From an uncultured Clostridia bacterium (GTDB taxonomy: Bacteria; Bacillota; Clostridia; TANB77; CAG-508): DNA of 64,000 nt. Where the stretch lies: NCBI GenBank assembly GCA_948676835.1, contig CAPOZU010000009.1, positions 1 through 64,000 of the forward strand, written 5' to 3'. Below the pieces are notes generated by a model. It had not been told where the DNA came from and did no database searches. It saw only the letters and a list, made by a program, of their open reading frames with translations. Position numbers and translations under genes: made by a program. Shown piece by piece: positions 44,601 to 53,726 of the stretch; within the stretch, counting starts at the first letter, position 1, and the number at the start of each line of letters is the position of its first letter.

Positions 44601-47600
44601 GTTATTTACTTTTGCAATTGCTGTTCCTCTATTACCTGCAGGTCCTACAAATTCAAATTCAAATTGACCATTTTCTGTAAATGTATAAGTATTGTTTCCA
44701 TCATTGTTTGTTATTGTTACATCCTCTTTATCAAAGCTTATGCTAGCCATTACATCTTGATTTGTTGGGTTTGTTGTACTATATGTGATTGTTGCTTTTG
44801 GCAATGTTTTATCTATCCAAGTAACTTTTGCTATAGCTGTTCCTGTATTTCCAGCAGAATCTATATATCTAAAAGTAAACTCGCCATTTTCTGTAAATGT
44901 ATGAACATTTCCTCCATCAACAATTACATCTTCTTTATCAAATGTAACTGTTGCTGTTACATCTTCATTTGTTGAATTTGTTGTACTATATGTGATTGTT
45001 GCAACTGGTGCTTTTTTATCTATCCAAGTAACTTTTGCTATAGCTGTTCCAATATTTCCTGCAGGTCCTATGAATGCAAATTCATATTCTCCATTCTCTG
45101 TAAATGTATGTGTGTTTCCTCCTTCTACTTCTACATTGTTTTTATCAAAAGTTATTGTTGCAATAACATCACGATTTGTTAATGTATTAATATCATAAGT
45201 TATTGTTGCCACTGGTAATTTTCTATCTATCCAGTCTACATAAGCTTTAGCTGTTCCAATATTTCCAACTTTATCTATAAATTCAAAAGTAAATTCACTA
45301 TTTTCTGTAAATATATATGTGTTATTTCCACCATTATTTGTTATTGTTACATCTTCTTTATCAAAGCTTATGCTAGCTGTTACATTTTGATTTGTTGGAT
45401 TTGTTGTACTATATGTGATTGTTCCAACTGGTATTTTCTTATCTATCCAATCAACCCTAGCAAGCTTGCTTCCTCTGTTTCCAGAACTATCTATATATTC
45501 AAATGTATATTCTCCATTTTCTGTAAATGTATGTGTATTTCCACCTTCTACTGTTACATTTTCTTTGTTAAAACTAATGCTAGCTATTACATCTTGATTT
45601 GTTAGTTCATTTATATTATATGAAATTGTTGCATTTAAGTCTTCTTTGTCTATCCAAGTTACTTTTGCAAGTTCACTTCCTGTATTACCTGCTTTATCTC
45701 TATATTCAAACATAAACTCACTATTTTCTGTAAATGTATAAGTATTATTTCCATCATTGTTTGTTATTGTTACATCTTCCTCATTAAATGTAATTGTTGC
45801 AACTACATCTCCATTGGTTGAATTTTCTGGATTATATGTTATTGTTGCAATAGGTGCAACTTTATCAATCCAAGTTACAGTTGCTTTTGCTTTTCCAGTA
45901 TTTCCTGATGGTCCTATAAATTCGAATTCAAATTCATTATTTTCTGTAAATGTATAGGTATTATTTCCATTATTATTTGTAATTCTGACATTTGGTTTAT
46001 CAAATGTTATGCTAGCTGTTACATCTTGATTTGTTGGATTTGTTGTACTGTATGTGATTGTTGCTTTTGGAATTTCTTTATCTATCCAACTTACTTGTGC
46101 AAGCGCTGTTCCTCTTTCTCCATTTGCATTTTCAAATGCAAATTCATATTCTCCATTTTGTTCAAAAGTATATTGGTTACTTCCACCATTATTTACTATT
46201 TTTATATTTTCTTGATCAAAACTTATTGTTGCTACAACATCTGTGTTTACTTTAGATGTTCCAGCAGGTCTTTCTGGATTATAAGTAATTGTTGCTATTG
46301 GCAAATCACTATCAATCCAAGTTACTTTTGCAGTTGCCCAACCTTTATTTCCAGCTTCATCCATAAAATTAAATGTATGCTCTCCATTAGTAGTGAATAC
46401 ATGTTTATTTCCGCCTTCAACTACTACATTACGTTTGTCAAAAGTAATTGTTGCAGTTACATTTCCACTTGTTTGGTTTTCAACATCATATGTTATTGTT
46501 GGAACTGGTACTACTTTATCAATGTAATTTACTCTTGCAACTGCTGAGCCTTCATTTCCATAAGGACCTCTAAATCTAAATGTATGTGTTCCATTTTCTG
46601 TAAATACATATTTATCTCCATTAGGAATTACATTTCCTTCTTCATCTATAATATCTACATTTTCTAAATCGAAACTAATTGTTGCTGTTACATCTCTGCA
46701 TGTTAATTCTGTTTCATCATAAGTTATCGTTGCATTTGGTAATGTTTTACGTATCCAGTCAACTTCTGCTACTGCTGAACCTCTATTTCCAGCTTGATCC
46801 ATAAAGTTAAATGTATATGAACCACTATCTTCAAATGTATGTGTATCTCCACCTTCAACTATTACATTTTCTTCATTAAAACTAATACTAGCTGTTACTG
46901 GTTTATTAGTTTTATCAGTTGTGCTATATGTTATATTAGCTATTGGAACCTCTTTATCTATGTTAAACACCTCTGCTGTTGCTGTTCCAGCTTTTCCTTT
47001 TTTATCTATATAGTTAAACACATGTGTTCCATTTTCTGTAAATGTATATATATTTCCATTAGGTATATCATTTCCTTGCTCATCTACAATTCTTACCTCA
47101 TCTTGATCAAATGTAATTGTAGCAATAACATCTTTGTTAGTTGGTTCTTTCTCACTGTATAAAATAGTTGGTACTACATCATCAGAGTCTTCTATAATCC
47201 AATCTACATTAGCTGTTGATGTTCTTCTACGTCCTACTTCATCTTCATATTCAAATGTAAAGCTTCCATTTTCCTCAAATCTAAATGTATCTTTTCCTTC
47301 ATTATTTAAAATTTTAACATTTGGTTTATTAAATTCAATTGTTGCTGTTACATTTCTGTAAGTTGGTTCTGTATTACTATATTTTATAGTTCCTACTGGT
47401 TCAACTTCGTCTATATTAGTTACAGAGACTGGAAGTGATAATAATCTCTGTCCTTGATACTTAAACATTAAAGTAATAGTTATATTGTGCTTAATTGTAT
47501 AAGTATTTAATGCTCCTTCTTTCTTCTCTATATAATATCCTATTGTTTCTGGATATTTACTAGTAGCTATATTTAAATTATTTTCTAATTGTAACTCTTC

Positions 47601-50600
47601 ACCATCTTTATTAAAATGAATTACTAAGTCTACGCTGTTTTGAGTTAATTCTGTTGTACTATATTCAGCACTAACTTCTGGGAACCAATCAGCTGTTGCT
47701 GTTGCTTTATATTCTTCACCTGTATCTTTATTTATATATTCAAATGTATAAGTTCCTTTTTCAGCAAATAGATAATACTTTGGAGCAGTAGATTTCTTCA
47801 TTTGATATCCAAGTGGAAGCACAAGATCTGCTCTCATTTTTGCAATCATTGTTGGCTTTCCATTTACTGATGTAAGACTTGTTTTAATACTATAATTTAT
47901 AGTTGCAGGTCCATTCATATTTTCCAATTTTGCTTCTGTTCTTCCTACATTTCCAAAACTGTCTATATATTCAAATGTGAATGTACTATTTTCATCTGTA
48001 AGCAAATATGTTCTATTTCCTCCGTTATTTGTTATTGTTATTTTTCCACTTTCATTTACTAGAGTTGCTAAAACTCCATCATCTGTTTTTTCATATTTAA
48101 TATCTGCTGTTAAATTTCCACTATAAATCCAATTAACTTTTGCTGTCTTTGTTCCTTTATTTCCTAAACTATCTTCAAAATTAAATATATATTCCCCATT
48201 CTTTGTAAATGTATAAGTTTGAGTTGTTGGAAGTAATCCCATATTTGGATCTTCTAAATGAAGAGTTGCAACTACTGGTTCTGTTGTATCTTCTGTTGTA
48301 CTATATTCGATTGTTGCAATTGGTGCATCTTTATCTATCCAAGTTACCTCTGCCATAGTTTCACCTGGATTTCCAGCATTATCTTCATACTCAAAAATAA
48401 ATTTTCCATTTTTTGTAAATGTATAAGTATTTTTACCACCATTGTTTGTAATAATAATATCTTTACTTGGATTTATTAATGTTACTGTAACTGGTTCTTT
48501 TGTCCCAATTGTTCTATCATAATGTAATTCAGCTGTTGGAATTTCTTTATCAATCCAATTAACTGTTGCAGTTGCTGTTCCTGTGTTTCCAGCTTCATCT
48601 CTAAATTCAAATGTAAATTCTCCATTATCTTCAAATCTATGTGTGTTTTTACCATTATTATTTGTTATAATTACATTTGGTTTATTAAATGTAATTATTG
48701 CTGTTTCTGCTTTTCCAGTTGGGCTATTTATTCTATAACTTATTGTTGGTATAATTTCTTCTTTATCAATCCAATCAACTTTTGCTGTTACTGTTCCAGT
48801 ATTTCCTGCTTCATCTACAAATTCAAACGTAAACTCTCCATTTTCTGTAAATGTATATATACTCTCACCATTATTATTTGTAATAGTTATATCTTTATTA
48901 GAATCTACTATGTTTGCAACAACATCTTGATTTGTTGGATTTGTTGTACTATATGATATTTGAGCAATTGGTGTAGTTCTATCAATACAATCAACTGTTG
49001 CTGTCGTAGCTCCAACATTTCCTGCTTCATCTACAAACTCAAATGTGAAACTTCCATTTTCTGTAAATATATATGAGTTCTTTCCATCATTGTTTGTTAT
49101 TGTAACATTTGTTTTGTCAAAATCGATTGTTGCTGTTACATATTGATTTGTTGGTCTTGTTGTATTATAAGTAATAATTCCTTGTGGTACTTGCCTATCT
49201 ATTATAGTTACCTTTGCATCTAAATAACTTTCAACATTTTCGGCATCTAAAAGTTTAAATCTAAAATCTCCATTTTCTGTAAATACATATTTACCACCAT
49301 TTGAAGTTTCTATAACTCCTTCATCTAAATTAGTTATTCTTACTCCTTCTTCTTTAAATGTAAGTGTTGCTGTTACATCTCCATTTGTTAAACTTTCTTT
49401 ATCATAAGATATCTCAGCAATATATGGACCTCTATTTATCCAATCTACTGACATTTTTATTTCTGATGTATTTCCAATTCTATCTCTTAATTTATATGTT
49501 TTTTCTCCATTTTTAGTAAATACATATTTTAGTATATCTTCTTGAATACCTGTAGTATAACGTGTTCTAAATTCTGCAAGTTCTTCTGCTGTATAGTTTA
49601 CTGTTGCATTTTTAAGATTTTCATCGTAAATGATTTCCTTTGTAATATTTGCTCCACTGTATGCTGCAAAATATGCAATAATATATTCTTTGTCTACTGG
49701 ATAACCCATAGCACTCATTGACTCTGGAAATCCCATACTTATAATATCCTTAGTTGAATCCTCAAGTATATTACTTACTGGTTTACTTGGATCTAATAAT
49801 TTATATCCTCTTACCATTTTAATATTATTATTTGAATCCTTTTGAACCATATTTATTATTTGTTTAGTATCAGGATCAAAATTAAATTCATAAATATAAT
49901 TACCACTATTTTCTATATATCTAATTGGTCTATCTTGTTCGTCTAATATAAATACATTTTTGCTAATATTTACAACTTTTGCTTGAACATGACCTTTAGT
50001 ATTTGGTAACTCTATATATTGTATATCTGCAGATGGTTTTTCCCTATCTATCCAAGTAACACTTGCAACAACTTCATTTGTTCTTCCATTTTCTGTATCT
50101 CTTAAGTTAAAAGTATATGATCCATTTTCTGTAAATGTATAACTTGTTATTCCATTTTCCACTACAACTGTATCTGAATTAAAATTTTCAAGTGTTGCTA
50201 CAACTTCTTTATTTGTTTTTTGAGTTGTACTATACATAACTGTTGCTGTTGGTGGAGCCTCTTTTGTTGTATCTTCATAAAAATTGAATCCTCTAGCTCC
50301 TATATATCCATCATTTGTTTGCGTTGCTATAATTTTTATATATTTTACTTTTTGTGTTTCAGCAAATCTTAGTGTTTTTGTTGAAGCATTATTTGCCCAA
50401 TTATTTATATCACCAAGTTTAGTCCAATTTTCTCCATCCATACTTCCTAAAACTTCACCTTGCATAATTCTGCCAAGAAATGGTTTGCTACCAAGACCTG
50501 AATGGTTTTGTTCATCTGATGGTATATAATCTAGTCTTGATAAATATACTGGCTCTTTAAATTCAAGTGTAATAAATTTATTTTCATCTGTTTTACTAGC

Positions 50601-53516
50601 TGACAACCATCTAGTAAAATCATGAGTATATTGTTGGGTTTCCCAAAGACCAAAATTCCCATCTATTGCATTTTTAGCTGGTGTATTCTTGCCAGAAGGT
50701 GTACTGTCTACAACTGATAAATTTTTTACCTTAATATATGTTTCATTTGCTTCATATTTATTATCAGTAAAAGTAAAAACATGTACATTTGCTGGTAAAT
50801 TTGTTCCAGTAGCAGATGGTCTTACAGTCAATTTTCTATTACCTGATAAATTAGGTTTTACTTCATCATAAGATTTCCAAGCAGAAGCTCCACCTGAATC
50901 ATCAGTATATTTCCAATCTAATTTTCTATTACCATAAACAAAAAAAGTATCTTCTGCATCATTTTCATAAAGCTCCATATCAGGAGTTAATATTAATGTT
51001 TTATCTATTTGTATTGTACTTCTTATCTCTGTACCTATAATATGAACTCTAATATGATCTCTTTCATTAACACCTACTAATTCTGTTTCTGTTAATTGTA
51101 CATATAACTGATCTGTTTCTGTCCAAGTTTTTCCACCATCTATTGAATACTCCCATGTTGATCTATTATTTTCATTAAACATTGAACCTAATCTTATTTG
51201 CCCTGCATATTGACCATCAAATGAAAATGTTGCAAGTTCTGATTGTGGTTTACCTAATAGTACCTGAGCAACAGATCTATGTATGCTATTTGCACTTACT
51301 TCAGCCCATTGTAATGTTGCTGTTTTTAAAGAAACAGCTTCTGCATTTAATGTTGGAGTAGTAATCTTTCCAATAATCATTCCAAATAAATCATAAAATG
51401 CAAGAGGTCTTACTTTATATATGACTTGAAATTCTTTTATAAGCTTCAAACAATCTTCTTCTGTATATACATTACTATTTTTATATAATTGTACTAAACC
51501 ATACCAAGCATCAACATTTATATTTTGAGCATTTATTGCTTTACGATAAAATTCTTCTTGTTTTGCTTCATCACCTTTATAGGCATTTGCAAGCATTACA
51601 TATTTTTCTGCTATTAGATAATTGCTATAATCATTAACTGCCTCTTGAGCAATTGCTAAATAACTTAAATTTTCACATCCAGTAGAGTATTGTTGTCCCC
51701 AGCCTAGCAACCCTCTATATGAATATACGGCTTGTTTAGTAGGAGAATTTTTAGTTGCATTATAAAATGTAGATGTACCATATGATGAATTTCCCCAAGT
51801 TGCACCTGAATTATATAATTGCCAAGAAGCATCTCCATTACTATTATAATGTGCAACTCCATAAGCAATATGACCAGGTTGATGAACTGGAAATGCTGGT
51901 ATACCCGTTGAACTATATGCATTAGCACTCGTATCTCCAAAACCAACACATTGAGTTCCCGCTGCATAAACTATCCATTGTGGAACTAAATATTTTTGAT
52001 ATGGTATACCATATTCTAAAAAGTGAAATTTATTATTCCACATAGTTTTATTTTCTTCACTATAATATTTATCCTCAAAATATCTAAATTTTGCATTATA
52101 TGATAGCCAAGCATGAGTATATGGACCTCTACTTGTAATATAATCCCTAAACCATTCAATTTCATTATCTGATATTAGTGCTCTCACAACAACTTTCATT
52201 TCCTCAACTTCTAGTTTTGGAAATACAGCGCTTAATTTATTTGCTAAGTACATTTTTTTATAAACTGCATAACGTCTTACTGGATCTGATACATGTGAAC
52301 TATTTGGATCATTACGATTTGAATTTGTAACTCCATCTTCCTCAACATTAGGCAAAAATGAACGTACTAATGTAGAATGAGTATGTGAAATAGCCATAAT
52401 CATTTTTTTAAATAAATCACCATTACGTACACCATTTTTTACTGTATCATCATTTAAATCATTTTTATATGTTTGGTATAATTTTGTTAAAACATTTAAA
52501 GAATTTTTATAACCACCAATAGGTGTACTACCATAAAAATATAACCCTAAAGTATCACTATCCCCCATTAACCATCCAAGTGTTTCTCTACTTGAATCAC
52601 CCTGATTTACAAAATCAAGTAATGTTGTTCTTCCTACTCTTGATACAAATTCTCTTTGTAAAACCATATGTTCAAGATTAGGATCATTTTCATCCATATT
52701 TCTGATTTGAGCTTCTAAATCAAATACTGTAGGAACTCCTGTTCCATCACTATAATCTGCTGTTAATAATTTAGCATCTGCATATACTGAATGATCTTTA
52801 CCATTTGCTCCATTATCATTTGCATATAGTCTTAAGTATCTATTTCCTTCTATAGGTATTCTACATTCTACTGCATTTTGGTTTGGCAATGCTTCTGCTC
52901 TATATTTTTCTGTCCAATTTTGACCATCATTTGATGTTGAAATAACAAATGTAACACCATTTCCACCATTTGATGTAGTATTTAATCCTAAATATGCTGA
53001 AAAATAATCATATTCTTGAAAATTTCTTAAATCATAATATACATCAGAAGTAGCATGTGCCCAAATACCTTTATCAAAGCTTGTTGCTGTACCACCAATT
53101 TTTACTGTTATTTTAGTATTACTTGATGTTATATCATTAAGAATAGTACCATATTTAGTAGTTGATTTACTCATATATGGTATATCTGATAAATAAATGA
53201 GCTTTCCAGTTGCTCTTGTTTCAGCAGAATATGTTGTTGGTAATGCTGAAACTTTTACTGCATCATTATATTCTTGTATTGTTTCCAACGTTTCTGAAAA
53301 CTCATTTCTAATTGATTGTGTAGGTAGATTTTGAGTTTCATCTTTGATTTCCTCTGTAAATAAAACCCCATTTCCACCTCCAGATTGCAATAGCATTGGT
53401 TTTGCATTTTGTTTAGTTATATGTACTGAATTTGAACTAGCAAAAATGTAAGTTCCCATTGCAAGTAAACATACTATAACCGACACTATCGCAATTTTCT
53501 TTTGAAAGCTTTTCAT
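41643..53516 (-). CDS. Giant secreted cohesin/dockerin protein 2 with about 34 Ig-like repeats
   Basis: 3957 residues, the longest gene here. Signal peptide or anchor (1-27); NPCBM-like module (about 105-250, KLIYLSDIPYMSKSTTKYG); helical part; transglutaminase-like centre with GTQCVGFGDTSANAY (Cys about 522) and HQPGHIAYG (His about 549); TPR-like part; one F5/8-type C module (about 925-1082); about 34 Ig-like repeats of 69-78 residues (1083-3685), each with a Y-S-T-x-x-x-T-N-x-x-V start and an F-T-E-N-G ... G-N-x-G ... W-I-D-K end. The second repeat holds an insertion of about 130 residues. Then come a cohesin-like module (about 3687-3817), a spacer module and a dockerin (3899-3957, DINKDGRISITDLAKLKLH and DINGDDRVSITDLAKLK). 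No wall-sorting motif was seen. Probably a surface fibre; the role is inferred. Confidence 0.8.
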   Translation of the reverse strand: MKSFQKKIAIVSVIVCLLAMGTYIFASSNSVHITKQNAKPMLLQSGGGNGVLFTEEIKDETQNLPTQSIRNEFSETLETIQEYNDAVKVSALPTTYSAETRATGKLIYLSDIPYMSKSTTKYGTILNDITSSNTKITVKIGGTATSFDKGIWAHATSDVYYDLRNFQEYDYFSAYLGLNTTSNGGNGVTFVISTSNDGQNWTEKYRAEALPNQNAVECRIPIEGNRYLRLYANDNGANGKDHSVYADAKLLTADYSDGTGVPTVFDLEAQIRNMDENDPNLEHMVLQREFVSRVGRTTLLDFVNQGDSSRETLGWLMGDSDTLGLYFYGSTPIGGYKNSLNVLTKLYQTYKNDLNDDTVKNGVRNGDLFKKMIMAISHTHSTLVRSFLPNVEEDGVTNSNRNDPNSSHVSDPVRRYAVYKKMYLANKLSAVFPKLEVEEMKVVVRALISDNEIEWFRDYITSRGPYTHAWLSYNAKFRYFEDKYYSEENKTMWNNKFHFLEYGIPYQKYLVPQWIVYAAGTQCVGFGDTSANAYSSTGIPAFPVHQPGHIAYGVAHYNSNGDASWQLYNSGATWGNSSYGTSTFYNATKNSPTKQAVYSYRGLLGWGQQYSTGCENLSYLAIAQEAVNDYSNYLIAEKYVMLANAYKGDEAKQEEFYRKAINAQNINVDAWYGLVQLYKNSNVYTEEDCLKLIKEFQVIYKVRPLAFYDLFGMIIGKITTPTLNAEAVSLKTATLQWAEVSANSIHRSVAQVLLGKPQSELATFSFDGQYAGQIRLGSMFNENNRSTWEYSIDGGKTWTETDQLYVQLTETELVGVNERDHIRVHIIGTEIRSTIQIDKTLILTPDMELYENDAEDTFFVYGNRKLDWKYTDDSGGASAWKSYDEVKPNLSGNRKLTVRPSATGTNLPANVHVFTFTDNKYEANETYIKVKNLSVVDSTPSGKNTPAKNAIDGNFGLWETQQYTHDFTRWLSASKTDENKFITLEFKEPVYLSRLDYIPSDEQNHSGLGSKPFLGRIMQGEVLGSMDGENWTKLGDINNWANNASTKTLRFAETQKVKYIKIIATQTNDGYIGARGFNFYEDTTKEAPPTATVMYSTTQKTNKEVVATLENFNSDTVVVENGITSYTFTENGSYTFNLRDTENGRTNEVVASVTWIDREKPSADIQYIELPNTKGHVQAKVVNISKNVFILDEQDRPIRYIENSGNYIYEFNFDPDTKQIINMVQKDSNNNIKMVRGYKLLDPSKPVSNILEDSTKDIISMGFPESMSAMGYPVDKEYIIAYFAAYSGANITKEIIYDENLKNATVNYTAEELAEFRTRYTTGIQEDILKYVFTKNGEKTYKLRDRIGNTSEIKMSVDWINRGPYIAEISYDKESLTNGDVTATLTFKEEGVRITNLDEGVIETSNGGKYVFTENGDFRFKLLDAENVESYLDAKVTIIDRQVPQGIITYNTTRPTNQYVTATIDFDKTNVTITNNDGKNSYIFTENGSFTFEFVDEAGNVGATTATVDCIDRTTPIAQISYSTTNPTNQDVVANIVDSNKDITITNNNGESIYTFTENGEFTFEFVDEAGNTGTVTAKVDWIDKEEIIPTISYRINSPTGKAETAIITFNKPNVIITNNNGKNTHRFEDNGEFTFEFRDEAGNTGTATATVNWIDKEIPTAELHYDRTIGTKEPVTVTLINPSKDIIITNNGGKNTYTFTKNGKFIFEYEDNAGNPGETMAEVTWIDKDAPIATIEYSTTEDTTEPVVATLHLEDPNMGLLPTTQTYTFTKNGEYIFNFEDSLGNKGTKTAKVNWIYSGNLTADIKYEKTDDGVLATLVNESGKITITNNGGNRTYLLTDENSTFTFEYIDSFGNVGRTEAKLENMNGPATINYSIKTSLTSVNGKPTMIAKMRADLVLPLGYQMKKSTAPKYYLFAEKGTYTFEYINKDTGEEYKATATADWFPEVSAEYSTTELTQNSVDLVIHFNKDGEELQLENNLNIATSKYPETIGYYIEKKEGALNTYTIKHNITITLMFKYQGQRLLSLPVSVTNIDEVEPVGTIKYSNTEPTYRNVTATIEFNKPNVKILNNEGKDTFRFEENGSFTFEYEDEVGRRRTSTANVDWIIEDSDDVVPTILYSEKEPTNKDVIATITFDQDEVRIVDEQGNDIPNGNIYTFTENGTHVFNYIDKKGKAGTATAEVFNIDKEVPIANITYSTTDKTNKPVTASISFNEENVIVEGGDTHTFEDSGSYTFNFMDQAGNRGSAVAEVDWIRKTLPNATITYDETELTCRDVTATISFDLENVDIIDEEGNVIPNGDKYVFTENGTHTFRFRGPYGNEGSAVARVNYIDKVVPVPTITYDVENQTSGNVTATITFDKRNVVVEGGNKHVFTTNGEHTFNFMDEAGNKGWATAKVTWIDSDLPIATITYNPERPAGTSKVNTDVVATISFDQENIKIVNNGGSNQYTFEQNGEYEFAFENANGERGTALAQVSWIDKEIPKATITYSTTNPTNQDVTASITFDKPNVRITNNNGNNTYTFTENNEFEFEFIGPSGNTGKAKATVTWIDKVAPIATITYNPENSTNGDVVATITFNEEDVTITNNDGNNTYTFTENSEFMFEYRDKAGNTGSELAKVTWIDKEDLNATISYNINELTNQDVIASISFNKENVTVEGGNTHTFTENGEYTFEYIDSSGNRGSKLARVDWIDKKIPVGTITYSTTNPTNQNVTASISFDKEDVTITNNGGNNTYIFTENSEFTFEFIDKVGNIGTAKAYVDWIDRKLPVATITYDINTLTNRDVIATITFDKNNVEVEGGNTHTFTENGEYEFAFIGPAGNIGTAIAKVTWIDKKAPVATITYSTTNSTNEDVTATVTFDKEDVIVDGGNVHTFTENGEFTFRYIDSAGNTGTAIAKVTWIDKTLPKATITYSTTNPTNQDVMASISFDKEDVTITNNDGNNTYTFTENGQFEFEFVGPAGNRGTAIAKVNNIDKDVPVPTISYDITNPTNQNVTATITFNEENVTVKDGNTHVFEDSGEYTFEFEDRAGNSGTAIARVDWIKKTLPNATFTYDINTLTNQDVTVTVNFDREGTQVTNNDGKNTYTFTRNGSFTFEFVGPYGNAGVATATVDWIDKEEIIPTITYSTTEMTNQDVTATITFNKEGVTVKGGNIHVFEDSGEYTFEFEDRAGNSGTAIARVDWLKKTLPNATITYNTTNPTNQDVIATITFDIENVIVLGGNTHRFTENGTYLFEFVGPYGNKGTAMAEVYWIDRDEPNATITYSTTNPTNQDVTATVTFDKENVTITNNGGKNTYTFTENGEFEFEFVGPAGNTGIAIATVDWIDKTLPKATITYDKSEPTNQEVTASIAFDKENVTITNNGGKNTYTFTENGQFEFEFVGPAGNAGTAIANVTWIDKEAPVAEIRYSTESATNQEVIATITFNEEDVTVEGGNTHTFTENGEYIFKYSDKAGNQGAKLAKVTWIDKTLPVATISYDINELTNQDVTATVTFDKENVTITNNDGKNTYTFTENGQFEFEFIGPSGNAGVAVASVNWIDKVAPIAEIEYSIDKLTNQDVVATVVNPSEEITFIESDGTHTFTENGEYVFEFIDSAGNRGTVKAEVLWIDKIVPVATITYSTENETMDPVTATITFDKENVKIINNEENNTYLFTENGEFTFEFIDLAGNTGTAIANVNWIQNDLPQEPSFELKLTPSKNTLNVGEEFEIDIAIDNLKNIEYGLVSICGQFEYDESILEILEIKGQNSWNMDENSFNDNNFKFVTEKGEYVSQKENIITMKLKVKDTVEGPLDIKFKVISVIASNSESDIDSDNVEINLHINDGIIEDGTITSDNYNIEEDIISRISPQTTVATFKGNVTANKEITIIDEEGNTLNDDGILATGMKLKLDENIEYTLVITGDINKDGRISITDLAKLKLHIIEKDVLQDCRYLAADINGDDRVSITDLAKLKKLIIGIE

Positions 53517-53571
53517 ACTTTTACATCCATCCTTTCTTTTATAAATCTCCTATTTTAATTATCTTTAGCAT

Positions 53572-53580
53572 TATACCATA
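53572..53580 (-). promoter_or_regulatory. Extended -10 promoter of giant gene 2
   Basis: Minus strand TGGTATAAT, about 55 bases before the ATG, with no good -35. Two purine-rich sites (AGGAG and AAAGGATGG) follow before the start. Confidence 0.5.
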
Positions 53581-53684
53581 TTTTTGCAATATTATCTAGC
53601 TTTTAACATAACAAAGTCTTAGTTTGAAACCATTATTTAATTTATAATTAAAATATTTTATAGCTCATTTTTAGTAAATAAATT

Positions 53685-53721
53685 AAAAAAGTAGGTATCT
53701 TATTAAGAAGCCTACTTTTTT
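53685..53721 (-). terminator. Terminator of giant gene 3
   Basis: Stem AAAAAAGTAGG / CCTACTTTTTT with an inner TCTT / AAGA pair, just after the stop of the 2598-codon gene. Confidence 0.85.
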
Positions 53722-53726
53722 TATCA

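Noticed and set aside
43209..46839. Long plus-strand frames rich in Cys, Tyr and Ile opposite the giant genes
   Set aside because: They are antisense shadows of the repetitive low-G+C coding sequence; their repeats follow the period of the real genes and they lack ribosome sites.
36000..50300. Regularly spaced similar sequences that could suggest CRISPR or tandem satellite DNA
   Set aside because: They are in frame, 207-234 bp long and encode Ig-like repeats of the giant proteins; there are no short identical repeats with unique spacers.
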